NCBI RefSeq assembly: GCF_001020205.1
Contig: NZ_CP011663.1
Span: 1,178,001 to 1,242,000, forward strand
DNA from: Clostridium sporogenes
GTDB lineage: Bacteria; Bacillota; Clostridia; Clostridiales; Clostridiaceae
Direction: 5' to 3'
DNA: 64,000 nucleotides
Part shown: one piece after another, positions 46,383-54,297 of the stretch
How the letters are laid out: each line of letters opens with the position of its first letter
How positions within the stretch are numbered: position 1 is the stretch's first letter
The notes under the pieces: model-generated
The model's input: the letters and a program-made list of their open reading frames with translations, nothing else
The model's database searches: none
Told to the model about the DNA's origin: nothing
Translations under genes and position numbers: made by a program

Positions 46383-47255
46383 GTGAAAGAAAAAATGAAA
46401 CCTTATATATTATTATTACCAGTTACAATAATTATAGTTTATATATTAGGAGTAGGAATAATAAATAGCCTAGGTCAAAGCTTAGGCTATTTTCCTACAG
46501 TGGGCTTAAATGAAATTACACTTAAATACTATAAAGAAGTGTTAATTTCTAAGGAATTTATAGAATCTTTAAAATTTAGTTTGTTTACTTGTACGATATC
46601 TTCTTTAATAGCTGAGTTTATTGGGGTTATTTTAGCTTATATTATATTTTTGAATAAGAAGAGGAGTAAAATTCTAGATGTTATATATAAGATACCTATA
46701 ATAATACCTCATACTGTTGCAGTTTTACTTATTATCAACATGTTATCCCAAAATGGGATATTGGCTAGAATATTATACAATTTAGGTTTAATAAGTTCTA
46801 GAAATGTTTTTCCTGCTCTTATAATGGATAGATTAGGTATAGGTATAGTTATAACTTATGCATGGAAAGAGATACCTTTTATTATACTGGTTATTTATGC
46901 TGTGCTAACTAACATAGATGAAAAAATGTGGCATCTTTCAAGAACGCTGGGAGCTAGTAGAATACAAACTTTTTTAAAAGTTATATTCCCTATACTTATG
47001 CCTTCTATTTTATCTTCTTTTATAATTATTTTTGCTTTTTCTTTTGGAGCTTTTGAGGTACCTTATTTGCTAGGACCAACCACCCCAAAATTACTTCCTG
47101 TTAAAGCCTATATAGAATACTCCAGTCCAGATTTGACTAATAGACCTTATGCTATGGTGATAAATACTATACTCATAGTTATATCAACATTTTTGATAGT
47201 TTTATATAAAAAGTCTTTAGATATTTTTAAAAAGAGAAATTTAAATAATAAATAG
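46383..47255 (+). CDS. ABC transporter permease (YnjC N-half-like)
   Basis: About 290 residues, six membrane segments, with the permease EAA loop as SRTLGASRIQTFLKVIFPIL. It resembles the first half of the double-length YnjC permease. The GTG at 46383, just after the binding-protein stop, has GAGAG upstream and avoids overlap. An ATG at 46362 inside the previous gene lacks a ribosome binding site and is the alternative. Confidence 0.87.
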   Translation: MKEKMKPYILLLPVTIIIVYILGVGIINSLGQSLGYFPTVGLNEITLKYYKEVLISKEFIESLKFSLFTCTISSLIAEFIGVILAYIIFLNKKRSKILDVIYKIPIIIPHTVAVLLIINMLSQNGILARILYNLGLISSRNVFPALIMDRLGIGIVITYAWKEIPFIILVIYAVLTNIDEKMWHLSRTLGASRIQTFLKVIFPILMPSILSSFIIIFAFSFGAFEVPYLLGPTTPKLLPVKAYIEYSSPDLTNRPYAMVINTILIVISTFLIVLYKKSLDIFKKRNLNNK

Positions 47256-47273
47256 GAAAGGGAAATATTATAA

Positions 47274-48080
47274 ATGAAAAATAAAAAAGTAATTTCTAAT
47301 ATAATAATATATGGTTTCGCATTTTTCTTCCTATTTCCTATAATAATATTGTGTCTATGGAGTTTTGCAAAAAATTGGAGTTGGCCACTAGTTATACCAA
47401 AGGAATTTGGATTAAGGGGATTAAAATATGCCTTGGATCCTAAATCTCAAAATTTTAATATTTTATTTAAAAGTATAGGCATATCAACAATAGTAACCTT
47501 TGTAACTATAATAATAAGTATTCCAGCAGCTAAGGCTTTAGGAATATATAATTTTAAAGGCAAAAATTTTATAAAGATATTAATATTTTCACCTATAATA
47601 GTACCTGGTGTTTCTGTAGCATTAGGTATTCATGTATCTTTTTTAAAACTAGGGTTAGCTAATACTATATTAGGGGTAATAATAATACATTTGATACCTT
47701 GTATTCCCTATGCAGTATTTATGCTTACAGATGTTTTTGAAATAATTGGAGATAAAATGGAGAAGCAGGCTAAGGTTTTAGGGGCTAATAGATATCAATG
47801 CTTTTTCTATGTAACATTACCATTGATTTCTTCAGGCATAATGTCTACTGTATTTATGACTTTTGTAATATCCTTTAGTCAATATTTTTTAACTTTTTTG
47901 ATAGGGGGAGGACATGTAATTACATATCCTATAGTAATGTTTCCATTTATACAAAGTGGGGATAGAACTATAGCTTCTAGTTTTAGTCTTATTTTTATTG
48001 TTACATCTTTAATATATTTATTAATTATAAATAAATGTATTAAATCTTATTACAAAACAGATAAATTTTTAAATGTATAG
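47274..48080 (+). CDS. ABC transporter permease (YnjC C-half-like)
   Basis: A 268-residue permease with six membrane segments and the EAA loop KQAKVLGANRYQCFFYVTLPLIS. It pairs with the preceding permease to form the channel. GGAAAGGGAAA lies before the ATG. It is 18 bases from the preceding gene and 11 bases from the ATPase gene. Confidence 0.88.
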   Translation: MKNKKVISNIIIYGFAFFFLFPIIILCLWSFAKNWSWPLVIPKEFGLRGLKYALDPKSQNFNILFKSIGISTIVTFVTIIISIPAAKALGIYNFKGKNFIKILIFSPIIVPGVSVALGIHVSFLKLGLANTILGVIIIHLIPCIPYAVFMLTDVFEIIGDKMEKQAKVLGANRYQCFFYVTLPLISSGIMSTVFMTFVISFSQYFLTFLIGGGHVITYPIVMFPFIQSGDRTIASSFSLIFIVTSLIYLLIINKCIKSYYKTDKFLNV

Positions 48081-48091
48081 AGGTATATATA

Positions 48092-49111
48092 ATGAAAGAA
48101 ATAGAAGTAAGAGGAATAAAGAAAGTATTTAATAATAAGAATGTATTGGATAATATAAGTTTTTCAGTGGAAAAGGGAGAATTAATGTGTCTTTTAGGAC
48201 CTTCTGGTTGTGGTAAAAGCACTACATTAAATATAATAGCAGGACTATTACAAGAGGATGCTGGAGAAATTTTAATAAGTGGTAAAAATATAAAAAATAC
48301 ACCTGTAGAAAAGAGAGATATAGTAATAGTATTTCAAGAATATATGTTGTTTCCACATCTAAATGTATATAATAATATAGCCTTTGGTCTTAATATGAGA
48401 AAAGAAAATAAAAATAGTATAAAAGAAAAAGTAGATAAAATATTAGAAATATTAAGCCTACGAGGATTAGAACATAAATATCCAAAGGAACTTTCAGGAG
48501 GACAAAAGCAAAGAGTAGCCATAGGGAGAGCATTAGCAATAGAACCTAAAGTTTTACTTTTAGATGAACCTTTTACTAGTTTAGATATTAATATTAGAAA
48601 TTCTATAAGAGAATTAGTTTTAAAGATACAAAAAAAATTGGGAATAACTACTATATTAGTTACTCATGATAAAGAAGAAGCTTTAATGATGTCAGATCAT
48701 ATTGCTTTAATGATAAATGGTAAAATAATTCAATATGGAACTCCAAAAGAGATATATGAAAAACCAAAATCTAAAGGAGTAGCTAATTTTTTTGGAGAAA
48801 GAAACTATTTTAAAGGAAAAATTATTGAAAATAAGTTTTATTGTGATTTTGGAGAACTTGAAGTAAAGGATAAAAAACAAGGTGATTCAGAAATAATGAT
48901 AAACCCAGAAAATATAAAAATATGCAAGAAGTTGGGAAATAGAACTTATGTAGGGGAAGTAGTGTCTTCTAAGTACGCTGGAGATAGAATTTATTATGTT
49001 GTAAAATATAAGGATAAAGATATAAAAATAATAGACTATAGCAATAATTTTTTGAAAACAGGAGAAAAAGTATCCTTTAGTATAGATTTTTTGAAAGGGG
49101 TTTTAATTTAG
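48092..49111 (+). CDS. ABC transporter ATP-binding protein (YnjD/PotA-like)
   Basis: A 339-residue ATPase. Walker A is GPSGCGKST, the signature ELSGGQKQRVAIGRA, Walker B VLLLDEPFTSLD and the switch His lies in LVTHDKEEA. A C-terminal TOBE-like domain of about 100 residues follows. It energises the preceding permease pair. Substrate of the system is undetermined; spermidine, thiamine and iron importers have the same architecture. Confidence 0.92.
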   Translation: MKEIEVRGIKKVFNNKNVLDNISFSVEKGELMCLLGPSGCGKSTTLNIIAGLLQEDAGEILISGKNIKNTPVEKRDIVIVFQEYMLFPHLNVYNNIAFGLNMRKENKNSIKEKVDKILEILSLRGLEHKYPKELSGGQKQRVAIGRALAIEPKVLLLDEPFTSLDINIRNSIRELVLKIQKKLGITTILVTHDKEEALMMSDHIALMINGKIIQYGTPKEIYEKPKSKGVANFFGERNYFKGKIIENKFYCDFGELEVKDKKQGDSEIMINPENIKICKKLGNRTYVGEVVSSKYAGDRIYYVVKYKDKDIKIIDYSNNFLKTGEKVSFSIDFLKGVLI

Positions 49112-49174
49112 CTGTTATATTAACATTATTTGATTTAAAGCATAAAATTTATTATAATTAAAAAATATTATTTA

Positions 49175-49350
49175 ACCGATGGCTATCATCCGTAAGACGC
49201 TCATCATTTTCATGGTGGAGATAAGGATTAATAGGCATCTGGATAAGTTTTTCTAAGACTCAGAAGAAGAGGGTATTTATTATAAGCAAACTCCACCTGA
49301 GCCTAAGAATCAATTGATTCTGGACTTCATAACTTAGTTAAAAGTAAAGA
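49175..49350 (+). other. Second GC-richer structured segment
   Basis: After the ABC operon lies a stretch with GGCTATCATCCGTAAGACGC, CATGGTGGAGATAAGGATT, CTCAGAAGAAGAGGG and CTCCACCTGAGCC. CTCAG at 49259 can pair with CTGAG near 49297, enclosing further complementary bases. There is no reading frame. Its texture recalls the segment at 11.9-12.08 kb, though I could not align them base by base. Probably a repeated or structured intergenic RNA of unknown class. Confidence 0.4.
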
Positions 49351-49456
49351 TTTCATCTAAATTGAGTTTTATTTTAGATTATCTAATTTTTAAAAGAATA
49401 TAAATTCATATAGATAAGGTTGCAAAAAATTAGTAATGAAAGTATAATATAAATAG

Positions 49457-49502
49457 ATAACCCTTCTTATTCAATAATAAATATTCGAGGGGTTATTTTT
49501 TT
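49457..49502 (+). terminator. Terminator before the DUF2156 gene
   Basis: Ten-bp stem ATAACCCTTC/GAGGGGTTAT with a 20-base loop and a T-run of seven. Confidence 0.75.
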
Positions 49503-49560
49503 AATATTAAAGTAGAGTAAGTTACTAGGGAATAAATATATTATTAAAAGAGGGGATAGT

Positions 49561-50520
49561 GTGTTAAATTTTAAAAGATTAACTATTAATGATAAAAAAT
49601 TATTTGAAAGCTATATAAAACCATATGATTTTTTAAATTGCGAGTATTCTTTTACAACTTTATATATTTGGAGAAAGGCTTTAGATATAAAGTATGCTAT
49701 ATATAAGGGAGCTCTTATTATTAAAAAGAAAGATTTTAATGATGAATATCATTTTATGCAACCTTTAGGATATGAGAAGAAAAATTTAAAGGATATAATA
49801 GAAATTTTAATAGGTTATAAAAAAGAAAAATCTATTAAATATCTCTTTAAAGATTTAAGATATGATTTTGTTGAAGAATTAAAAAATCTATATAAAGATG
49901 AAAAAATATATAGTAATATAATGGTAGAAGAGGATAGAGACAATTTTGATTATTTATATGAAAGTAAAAAACTTATAACTTTGTCAGGTAAAAAGCTTCA
50001 TGGCAAAAAGAATCACTATAACTATTTTATAAAAAATTATAACTATAATATAAGGGATTTTGAAGAAGATGGGGTTATAGAAGATAGTTTAAGAATTGCT
50101 GAGTTATGGTATGAAAAAAATGATACAAAGGATAAACATTTACTTTATGAGCTTCAAAGTATAAGAGATATGTGCTATAATATGGATATTTTAGGGTTAG
50201 AAGGAATGGCGCTATATATAAACGGAGAAATTGCAGGGTTTAGTATAGGAGAAAAATTTAGTGAAAATATGGCTATTATACACATAGAAAAGGCTGATAA
50301 AGATCTTAGAGGGGCTTATACCTTTGTAAATAAAGCTTTTGTTGAAAATTATTTTAGAGATGTACCTATAATAAATAGAGAACAAGATTTAGGTATAGAA
50401 GGACTAAGAAAAGCTAAATTGTCATATTCACCCTTAGATTTTGAAAAAAAATATATAGTGGACATATGCTGTAACTGTGGATGTAGTGATAGGGAAGAAA
50501 TAGAAAGACAGATCATATAA
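49561..50520 (+). CDS. DUF2156 domain protein (LPG-synthase C-terminal-like)
   Basis: A 319-residue protein of two GNAT-like halves. FKRLTINDKKLFESYI and CEYSFTTLYIWR begin it. KKNHYNYFIKNYNY, GLEGMALYINGEIAGFSIGE, AIIHIEKADKDLRGAYTFVNKAFVENY and NREQDLGIEGLRKAKLSY are family blocks. DUF2156 is the domain of phosphatidylglycerol lysyltransferases, but this soluble short form lacks the membrane part, so its substrate is unknown. GTG start with GAGGGGAT upstream. It is followed by a GNAT enzyme and a thioredoxin-like gene, possibly one operon. Confidence 0.85.
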   Translation: MLNFKRLTINDKKLFESYIKPYDFLNCEYSFTTLYIWRKALDIKYAIYKGALIIKKKDFNDEYHFMQPLGYEKKNLKDIIEILIGYKKEKSIKYLFKDLRYDFVEELKNLYKDEKIYSNIMVEEDRDNFDYLYESKKLITLSGKKLHGKKNHYNYFIKNYNYNIRDFEEDGVIEDSLRIAELWYEKNDTKDKHLLYELQSIRDMCYNMDILGLEGMALYINGEIAGFSIGEKFSENMAIIHIEKADKDLRGAYTFVNKAFVENYFRDVPIINREQDLGIEGLRKAKLSYSPLDFEKKYIVDICCNCGCSDREEIERQII

Positions 50521-50607
50521 ATTTTATAGTCAGTATATGCATAAAACAGGTAAAAGGAAACTGTCCATGAGGTAATATATAGAATATTAAGGAAAGGAAT
50601 GAGATTT

Positions 50608-51159
50608 ATGTCTATAGATTCTCTTTTAGTAGGAAAAAATTTAAAGCTTACAGCTGTTGAAAAAGACGATATAGAAACTATAGCTTTCTGGTATAGAGAT
50701 GTAAATTTTTTAAGACATTACGATATAATATCAGCATTCCCTAGAAATAAAGAGCAAGTAGAGGAAATTATAAATAGTTCCTATAAATCACAGTATGGCT
50801 ATGTATTTGCCATAAGAAATATAAAAGATAACAAGATTATAGGTTTAACAGGTCTTGAAGATATATTATGGAATAATGGAACAGCTATTTTTTATATAGG
50901 TTTTGGAGAGGAAGAAGCTAGGGGTAAAGGTTATGGAACACAGGTTACAGAGTTAGTTTTGAACTTTGCATTTAAAGAGCTAAATCTTCACAGAATTCAT
51001 TTAACGGTGCTAGAATATAATCATAGAGCTATAAAACTTTATGAAAAAGTAGGATTTAAAAGGGAGGGAACCTATAGAGAATTTATTCATAGAGATGGAA
51101 AAAGATATGATCTTTATATGTATGGTATTTTAAGAAAAGAATGGGAAAGCTTGAGGTAG
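50608..51159 (+). CDS. GNAT family N-acetyltransferase (RimJ/RimL type)
   Basis: A 183-residue acetyltransferase. The acetyl-CoA loop lies in GEEEARGKGYGTQVTELVLNFAF and the C-terminal NHRAIKLYEKVGFKREGTYREF is typical of the RimJ/RimL/SpeG-like branch. The acceptor is unknown. ATG at 50608 has AAAGGA nine bases upstream; the ATG at 50599 is too close to that site. It lies nine bases before the thioredoxin-like gene. Confidence 0.9.
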   Translation: MSIDSLLVGKNLKLTAVEKDDIETIAFWYRDVNFLRHYDIISAFPRNKEQVEEIINSSYKSQYGYVFAIRNIKDNKIIGLTGLEDILWNNGTAIFYIGFGEEEARGKGYGTQVTELVLNFAFKELNLHRIHLTVLEYNHRAIKLYEKVGFKREGTYREFIHRDGKRYDLYMYGILRKEWESLR

Positions 51160-51168
51160 CAGATTACT

Positions 51169-51504
51169 ATGGAGGAAATAAACAATATAAATTATGTAGA
51201 AAATATAATAAAATACAATTCTATGGTGTTAATATATTTTTCATCAAATGAAAAATGTGATGTCTGCACTATCCTTAAAGATAAAATAAATGTTATTGGA
51301 GAGAAATATAATATAAAAGTTTTCAATGTAAATATAGATAATTTTAAGGAAGCATCTGGAAGATATAATATATTTACGGTTCCAACTACCCTATTTTATA
51401 TAGAGGGAAAAGAAATATTAAGAGAAGGTAGATATATAAGTCTTATAGAATTTGAAGAAAAAATAAAAAGATATTGTGATTTATATGGGGATGTCTCAAA
51501 ATAA
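51169..51504 (+). CDS. Thioredoxin-like protein
   Basis: A 111-residue thioredoxin fold. The active site is CDVC in YFSSNEKCDVCTILKDKI and the cis-proline is in FTVPTTLFYIEGKEI. It lacks the WCGPC of true thioredoxin, so a redox role with another partner is likely. The last codons (DVSK and stop) are made from the terminal GGATGTCTCAAAATAA of the adjacent palindromic element, so the C-terminus was probably changed by its insertion. Confidence 0.82.
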   Translation: MEEINNINYVENIIKYNSMVLIYFSSNEKCDVCTILKDKINVIGEKYNIKVFNVNIDNFKEASGRYNIFTVPTTLFYIEGKEILREGRYISLIEFEEKIKRYCDLYGDVSK

Positions 51505-51566
51505 AATATATTTAATTTTAACACCATAAATAAAAAAATAAAATATAATTTGAGATACTCCCTTTT
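51487..51566. repeat. Palindromic repeat element, copy C (short form)
   Basis: Begins GGGGATGTCTCAAAATA and ends with the near-inverse TTTGAGATACTCCC. The inner part TTTAATTTTAACACC followed by AAATAAAAAAATA matches the left end of copy A at 11.44 kb closely. The centre of the long copies is missing, so this is an internal-deletion form or a terminator built from the same ends. Confidence 0.65.
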
Positions 51567-51836
51567 GCGGGGATTTTTTAAGGATGATTTTCTTCCGCTC
51601 CTCTACACAAAATCTTTAATTATTAATTTAAAGACTGTAAGATTAAATTTGTTTGCTACCGGGAATAGTTTAAATTGTAAGTTTATCCATTATAAATCTT
51701 ATGAAAAATATAGTCTCTTGACATGCTACCGCATTAATTTTCTATCGAAAATTTTTTTGAAGCCTTTACTGAAAAGAATATAAATAATTTAAAATTTTTT
51801 ATGTGCGTACAATGATATAAATATCTTCAAAAAGTT

Positions 51837-52071
51837 ATGCTAACTTCCCTTGGTTTAAAAAGATAGGGATATATGGTGTAAAAGGTATTTGAACAAGATT
51901 AGAGATTCTAATTTGTTTTTTCAAAATATATGTATGCTCCAAATTATTGTCCGAGCGGTCAGCGAGTTATAATTTGGAACCATATATTTTAAGAAAAAAC
52001 AAATTAGAATCTCTTATTGAAGTAAGTTGCATTTGTAACCACATATCCCTTTTTTAAACCAAGGGTAGCAT
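51837..52071. repeat. Palindromic element D (about 235 bp)
   Basis: Arms of about 110 bases pair imperfectly. CTTGGTTTAAAAA, AGAGATTCTAATTTGTTTTTTC, AAAATATATG and CCAAATTAT occur in the left arm, and their reverse complements occur in reverse order in the right arm. The centre (TGTCCGAGCGGTCAGCG) is GC-rich. No frame. The sequence is unrelated to copies A-C. The bases between C and D (51567-51836) hold nothing recognised. Confidence 0.7.
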
Positions 52072-52078
52072 TACCCTT
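52061..52078 (-). terminator. Small hairpin at the end of birA
   Basis: AAGGGTA/TACCCTT with a GCAT loop overlaps the birA stop codon and the end of palindrome D; no long T-run. Confidence 0.4.
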
Positions 52079-53060
52079 ATATGTATCCATTCATTCCTCT
52101 TACAGATATTTCTCCAGAGATTAGTGGTTTTATTTCTTCATTTTCAAATTGAACTAAAAGTTCACCATTAGAATTTAAGCCTACGGCCTTTCCAAAACGT
52201 TCTCTATTTCTGTTTATTATTCTAACTTCTTTGCCAATTAGTATAGAATTTTTTTTGCATATTTCTATAGAAGTATCTATATTGTTATATTCTATAAGTT
52301 CTGTATATAGTTTTTCAAAATTATTTAATATGTCTGCAACTAAAATATTTCTTTTAAATTCTTTGTTTTCTTCTATTTTTAAAGATGTTGCCTTTAAAAG
52401 TAAATCCTTTGGTACATCTTCTTCTTCACAATTTACATTTATGCCCATACCAACTACTACATAATTTACTTTGTTTATCTCTCCGCTCATTTCCGTTAAA
52501 ATACCACATACCTTTTTATTATTTACTATAATATCATTAGGCCATTTTATATAAGCTTTAATATTATTATTAAGTAAAGTTGTTATTACAGCAGCAGCGG
52601 CTACTTGAGTTATTTTGGGTACATTCATAGTGTTTATATCAGGTTTTAGTATGATGGACATATAGACACCTTTAAATTTAGAGGAGAACCAAGTTCTACC
52701 TAATCGACCCTTTCCTAGAGTTTGTTCCTCAGATATTATTACTGTACCGTCATTTTCAGAAGAGGCTATTTTTTTTGCTTTATCATTAGTAGAATTAATA
52801 GAATCAAAATGAATAATATTTTGACCTAAAAATCTAGTATTTAATAAACTTACAATTTCTTCAAAGGTTAAAATATCAGGACAAGAAATTAACCTATATC
52901 CTTTTTTTGATGCAGATTCTATATTATAACCTTCTTTTTTTAGCCCATTTATATATTTCCAAATGGCGGTTCTTGAAACACCTAATTTATCACTAATATA
53001 TTGTCCAGATATAAATGTATGAGAACTATTTTTTAATATATTTATTATGGCTTCTTTCAA
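52077..53060 (-). CDS. birA: Bifunctional biotin-protein ligase / biotin repressor
   Basis: A 327-residue BirA. Residues 1-60 form a winged helix (ISGQYISDKLGVSRTAIWKYINGLKKEGYNI). The ligase domain has EEQTLGKGRLGRTWFSSKFKGVYMSI for biotinyl-AMP binding and YIKWPNDIIVNNKKVCGILTE. A small C-terminal domain follows. It attaches biotin to carboxylases and represses biotin genes; none of those targets is in the window. Monocistronic. Confidence 0.95.
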   Translation of the reverse strand: MKEAIINILKNSSHTFISGQYISDKLGVSRTAIWKYINGLKKEGYNIESASKKGYRLISCPDILTFEEIVSLLNTRFLGQNIIHFDSINSTNDKAKKIASSENDGTVIISEEQTLGKGRLGRTWFSSKFKGVYMSIILKPDINTMNVPKITQVAAAAVITTLLNNNIKAYIKWPNDIIVNNKKVCGILTEMSGEINKVNYVVVGMGINVNCEEEDVPKDLLLKATSLKIEENKEFKRNILVADILNNFEKLYTELIEYNNIDTSIEICKKNSILIGKEVRIINRNRERFGKAVGLNSNGELLVQFENEEIKPLISGEISVRGMNGYI

Positions 53061-53223
53061 ATTAGTTGCCTCCTTAGTTTATAGCTAAAAGTTTCTTTAC
53101 TATATTATACTACATAAAAATATTTATAATATAATATTTTAAACTTAAATTGTTTTATTATAAATATTTTCAATAATAAAGAAAATAATAAACATATAGA
53201 ATCAAAAAGAAAGGAGAATTTTT

Positions 53224-53427
53224 ATGAATAACTTACATTTAAATGTGTCAGGAATGGCAAATAATGAAAGCAAAACTAGATTATTAAATGCTTTAGACAG
53301 AGTTAAGGGTGTTCAAGAAGTTGCTATAGATTTAGCTAGAGGTACTGTGGAAGTAGGCTATAATAAACCTGCAAATGAAATGGATATAAAAAATTGTATA
53401 GAACATACTGGATATAAAATAATATAA
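53224..53427 (+). CDS. HMA-fold small protein without metal-binding cysteines
   Basis: A 67-residue ferredoxin-like HMA domain, as in copper chaperones: LHLNVSGM at the first strand, ALDRVKGVQEVAIDLARGTVEVGY in the middle and IEHTGYKII at the end. The usual GMTCxxC loop reads GMANNESK, so both cysteines are absent and canonical metal transfer is impossible. AAAGGAGAATTTTT precedes the ATG. It stands alone. Role unknown. Confidence 0.82.
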   Translation: MNNLHLNVSGMANNESKTRLLNALDRVKGVQEVAIDLARGTVEVGYNKPANEMDIKNCIEHTGYKII

Positions 53428-53704
53428 AGAAGATTGTTCTAAAATTAAATATATTTTAATAGATAACCACTGAAAATTATATATTATATAATGAATGAAG
53501 GTAAAAGGTTAAGTTACTATAATTTAGCACGAAGTATATAAATGAAAATGATAAATATAAATTTATTAAATTTTAATGAATATAATATTATCATATAGGG
53601 TTTTTTAATTATATATAGAAATATATATAATGGTTCGATTTTTATAAGTTTAAAGGGGGGGAATATATTTCTTATATAAAACTAAATTATAGGAAGGAAT
53701 ATAT

Positions 53705-54142
53705 ATGAATATAGCGTTTTTTCTTACACCTAAGTTAGAAGTGATTTATGAAAATGAAAATAGTACAATGAGGCAGGCACTAGAGAGAATGGAATATCAT
53801 AGATATACAGCTATTCCACTTATAGATGATAATGGTAAATATGTAGGCACTTTAACTGAAGGAGATATGTTATGGAAAATTAAAAACACTCCATATATAA
53901 GTTTTAATGATACAAATAAAATAAGTTTAAAGGATGTTCCAAGGCATACATATAATAAGCCTGTTCATATTAATGCTGAAATAGAGGATTTAATATCTTT
54001 ATCAATAAATCAAAATTTTGTTCCTGTGGTAGATGATAATCACATATTCATAGGAATAATAAAAAGAAGTCAAATTATAAATTATTGCTATGATTGCATT
54101 AAAGAAAAAAAGGATATTATAATAAAGGAAGGCAAGAGTTAA
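53705..54142 (+). CDS. CBS-domain protein
   Basis: A 145-residue protein with two CBS motifs: NIAFFLTPKLEVIYENENSTMRQALERMEYHRYTAIPLIDDNGKYVGTLTEGDML, then DVPRHTYNKPVHINAEIEDLISLSINQNFVPVVDDNHIFIGIIKRSQII. It likely senses a nucleotide. The last codons form the first arm of its terminator. Ribosome binding site GGAAGGAAT before the ATG. Confidence 0.85.
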   Translation: MNIAFFLTPKLEVIYENENSTMRQALERMEYHRYTAIPLIDDNGKYVGTLTEGDMLWKIKNTPYISFNDTNKISLKDVPRHTYNKPVHINAEIEDLISLSINQNFVPVVDDNHIFIGIIKRSQIINYCYDCIKEKKDIIIKEGKS

Positions 54143-54161
54143 AATACTCTTGCCTTCCTTT
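54124..54161 (+). terminator. Terminator overlapping the end of the CBS gene
   Basis: Perfect 16-bp arms (54124-54139, 54146-54161); the first arm encodes the last residues KEGKS. Confidence 0.9.
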
Positions 54162-54297
54162 ATTTCTAGATAATAAATTAGAAACAAAATGTTAATTAAT
54201 TTTAAATTTTAAAAGATATAAAAGGAAAATAATAGAAAAAGTTGAATTATTTATATATAAAGTAAAGTTATGTATATATTAAAAGGGGAGTGGGGAA

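Noticed and set aside
51550..51783. 77-residue plus-strand open frame next to the thioredoxin-like gene
   Set aside because: It begins inside the repeat copy C, has no ribosome binding site and has an unnatural composition.
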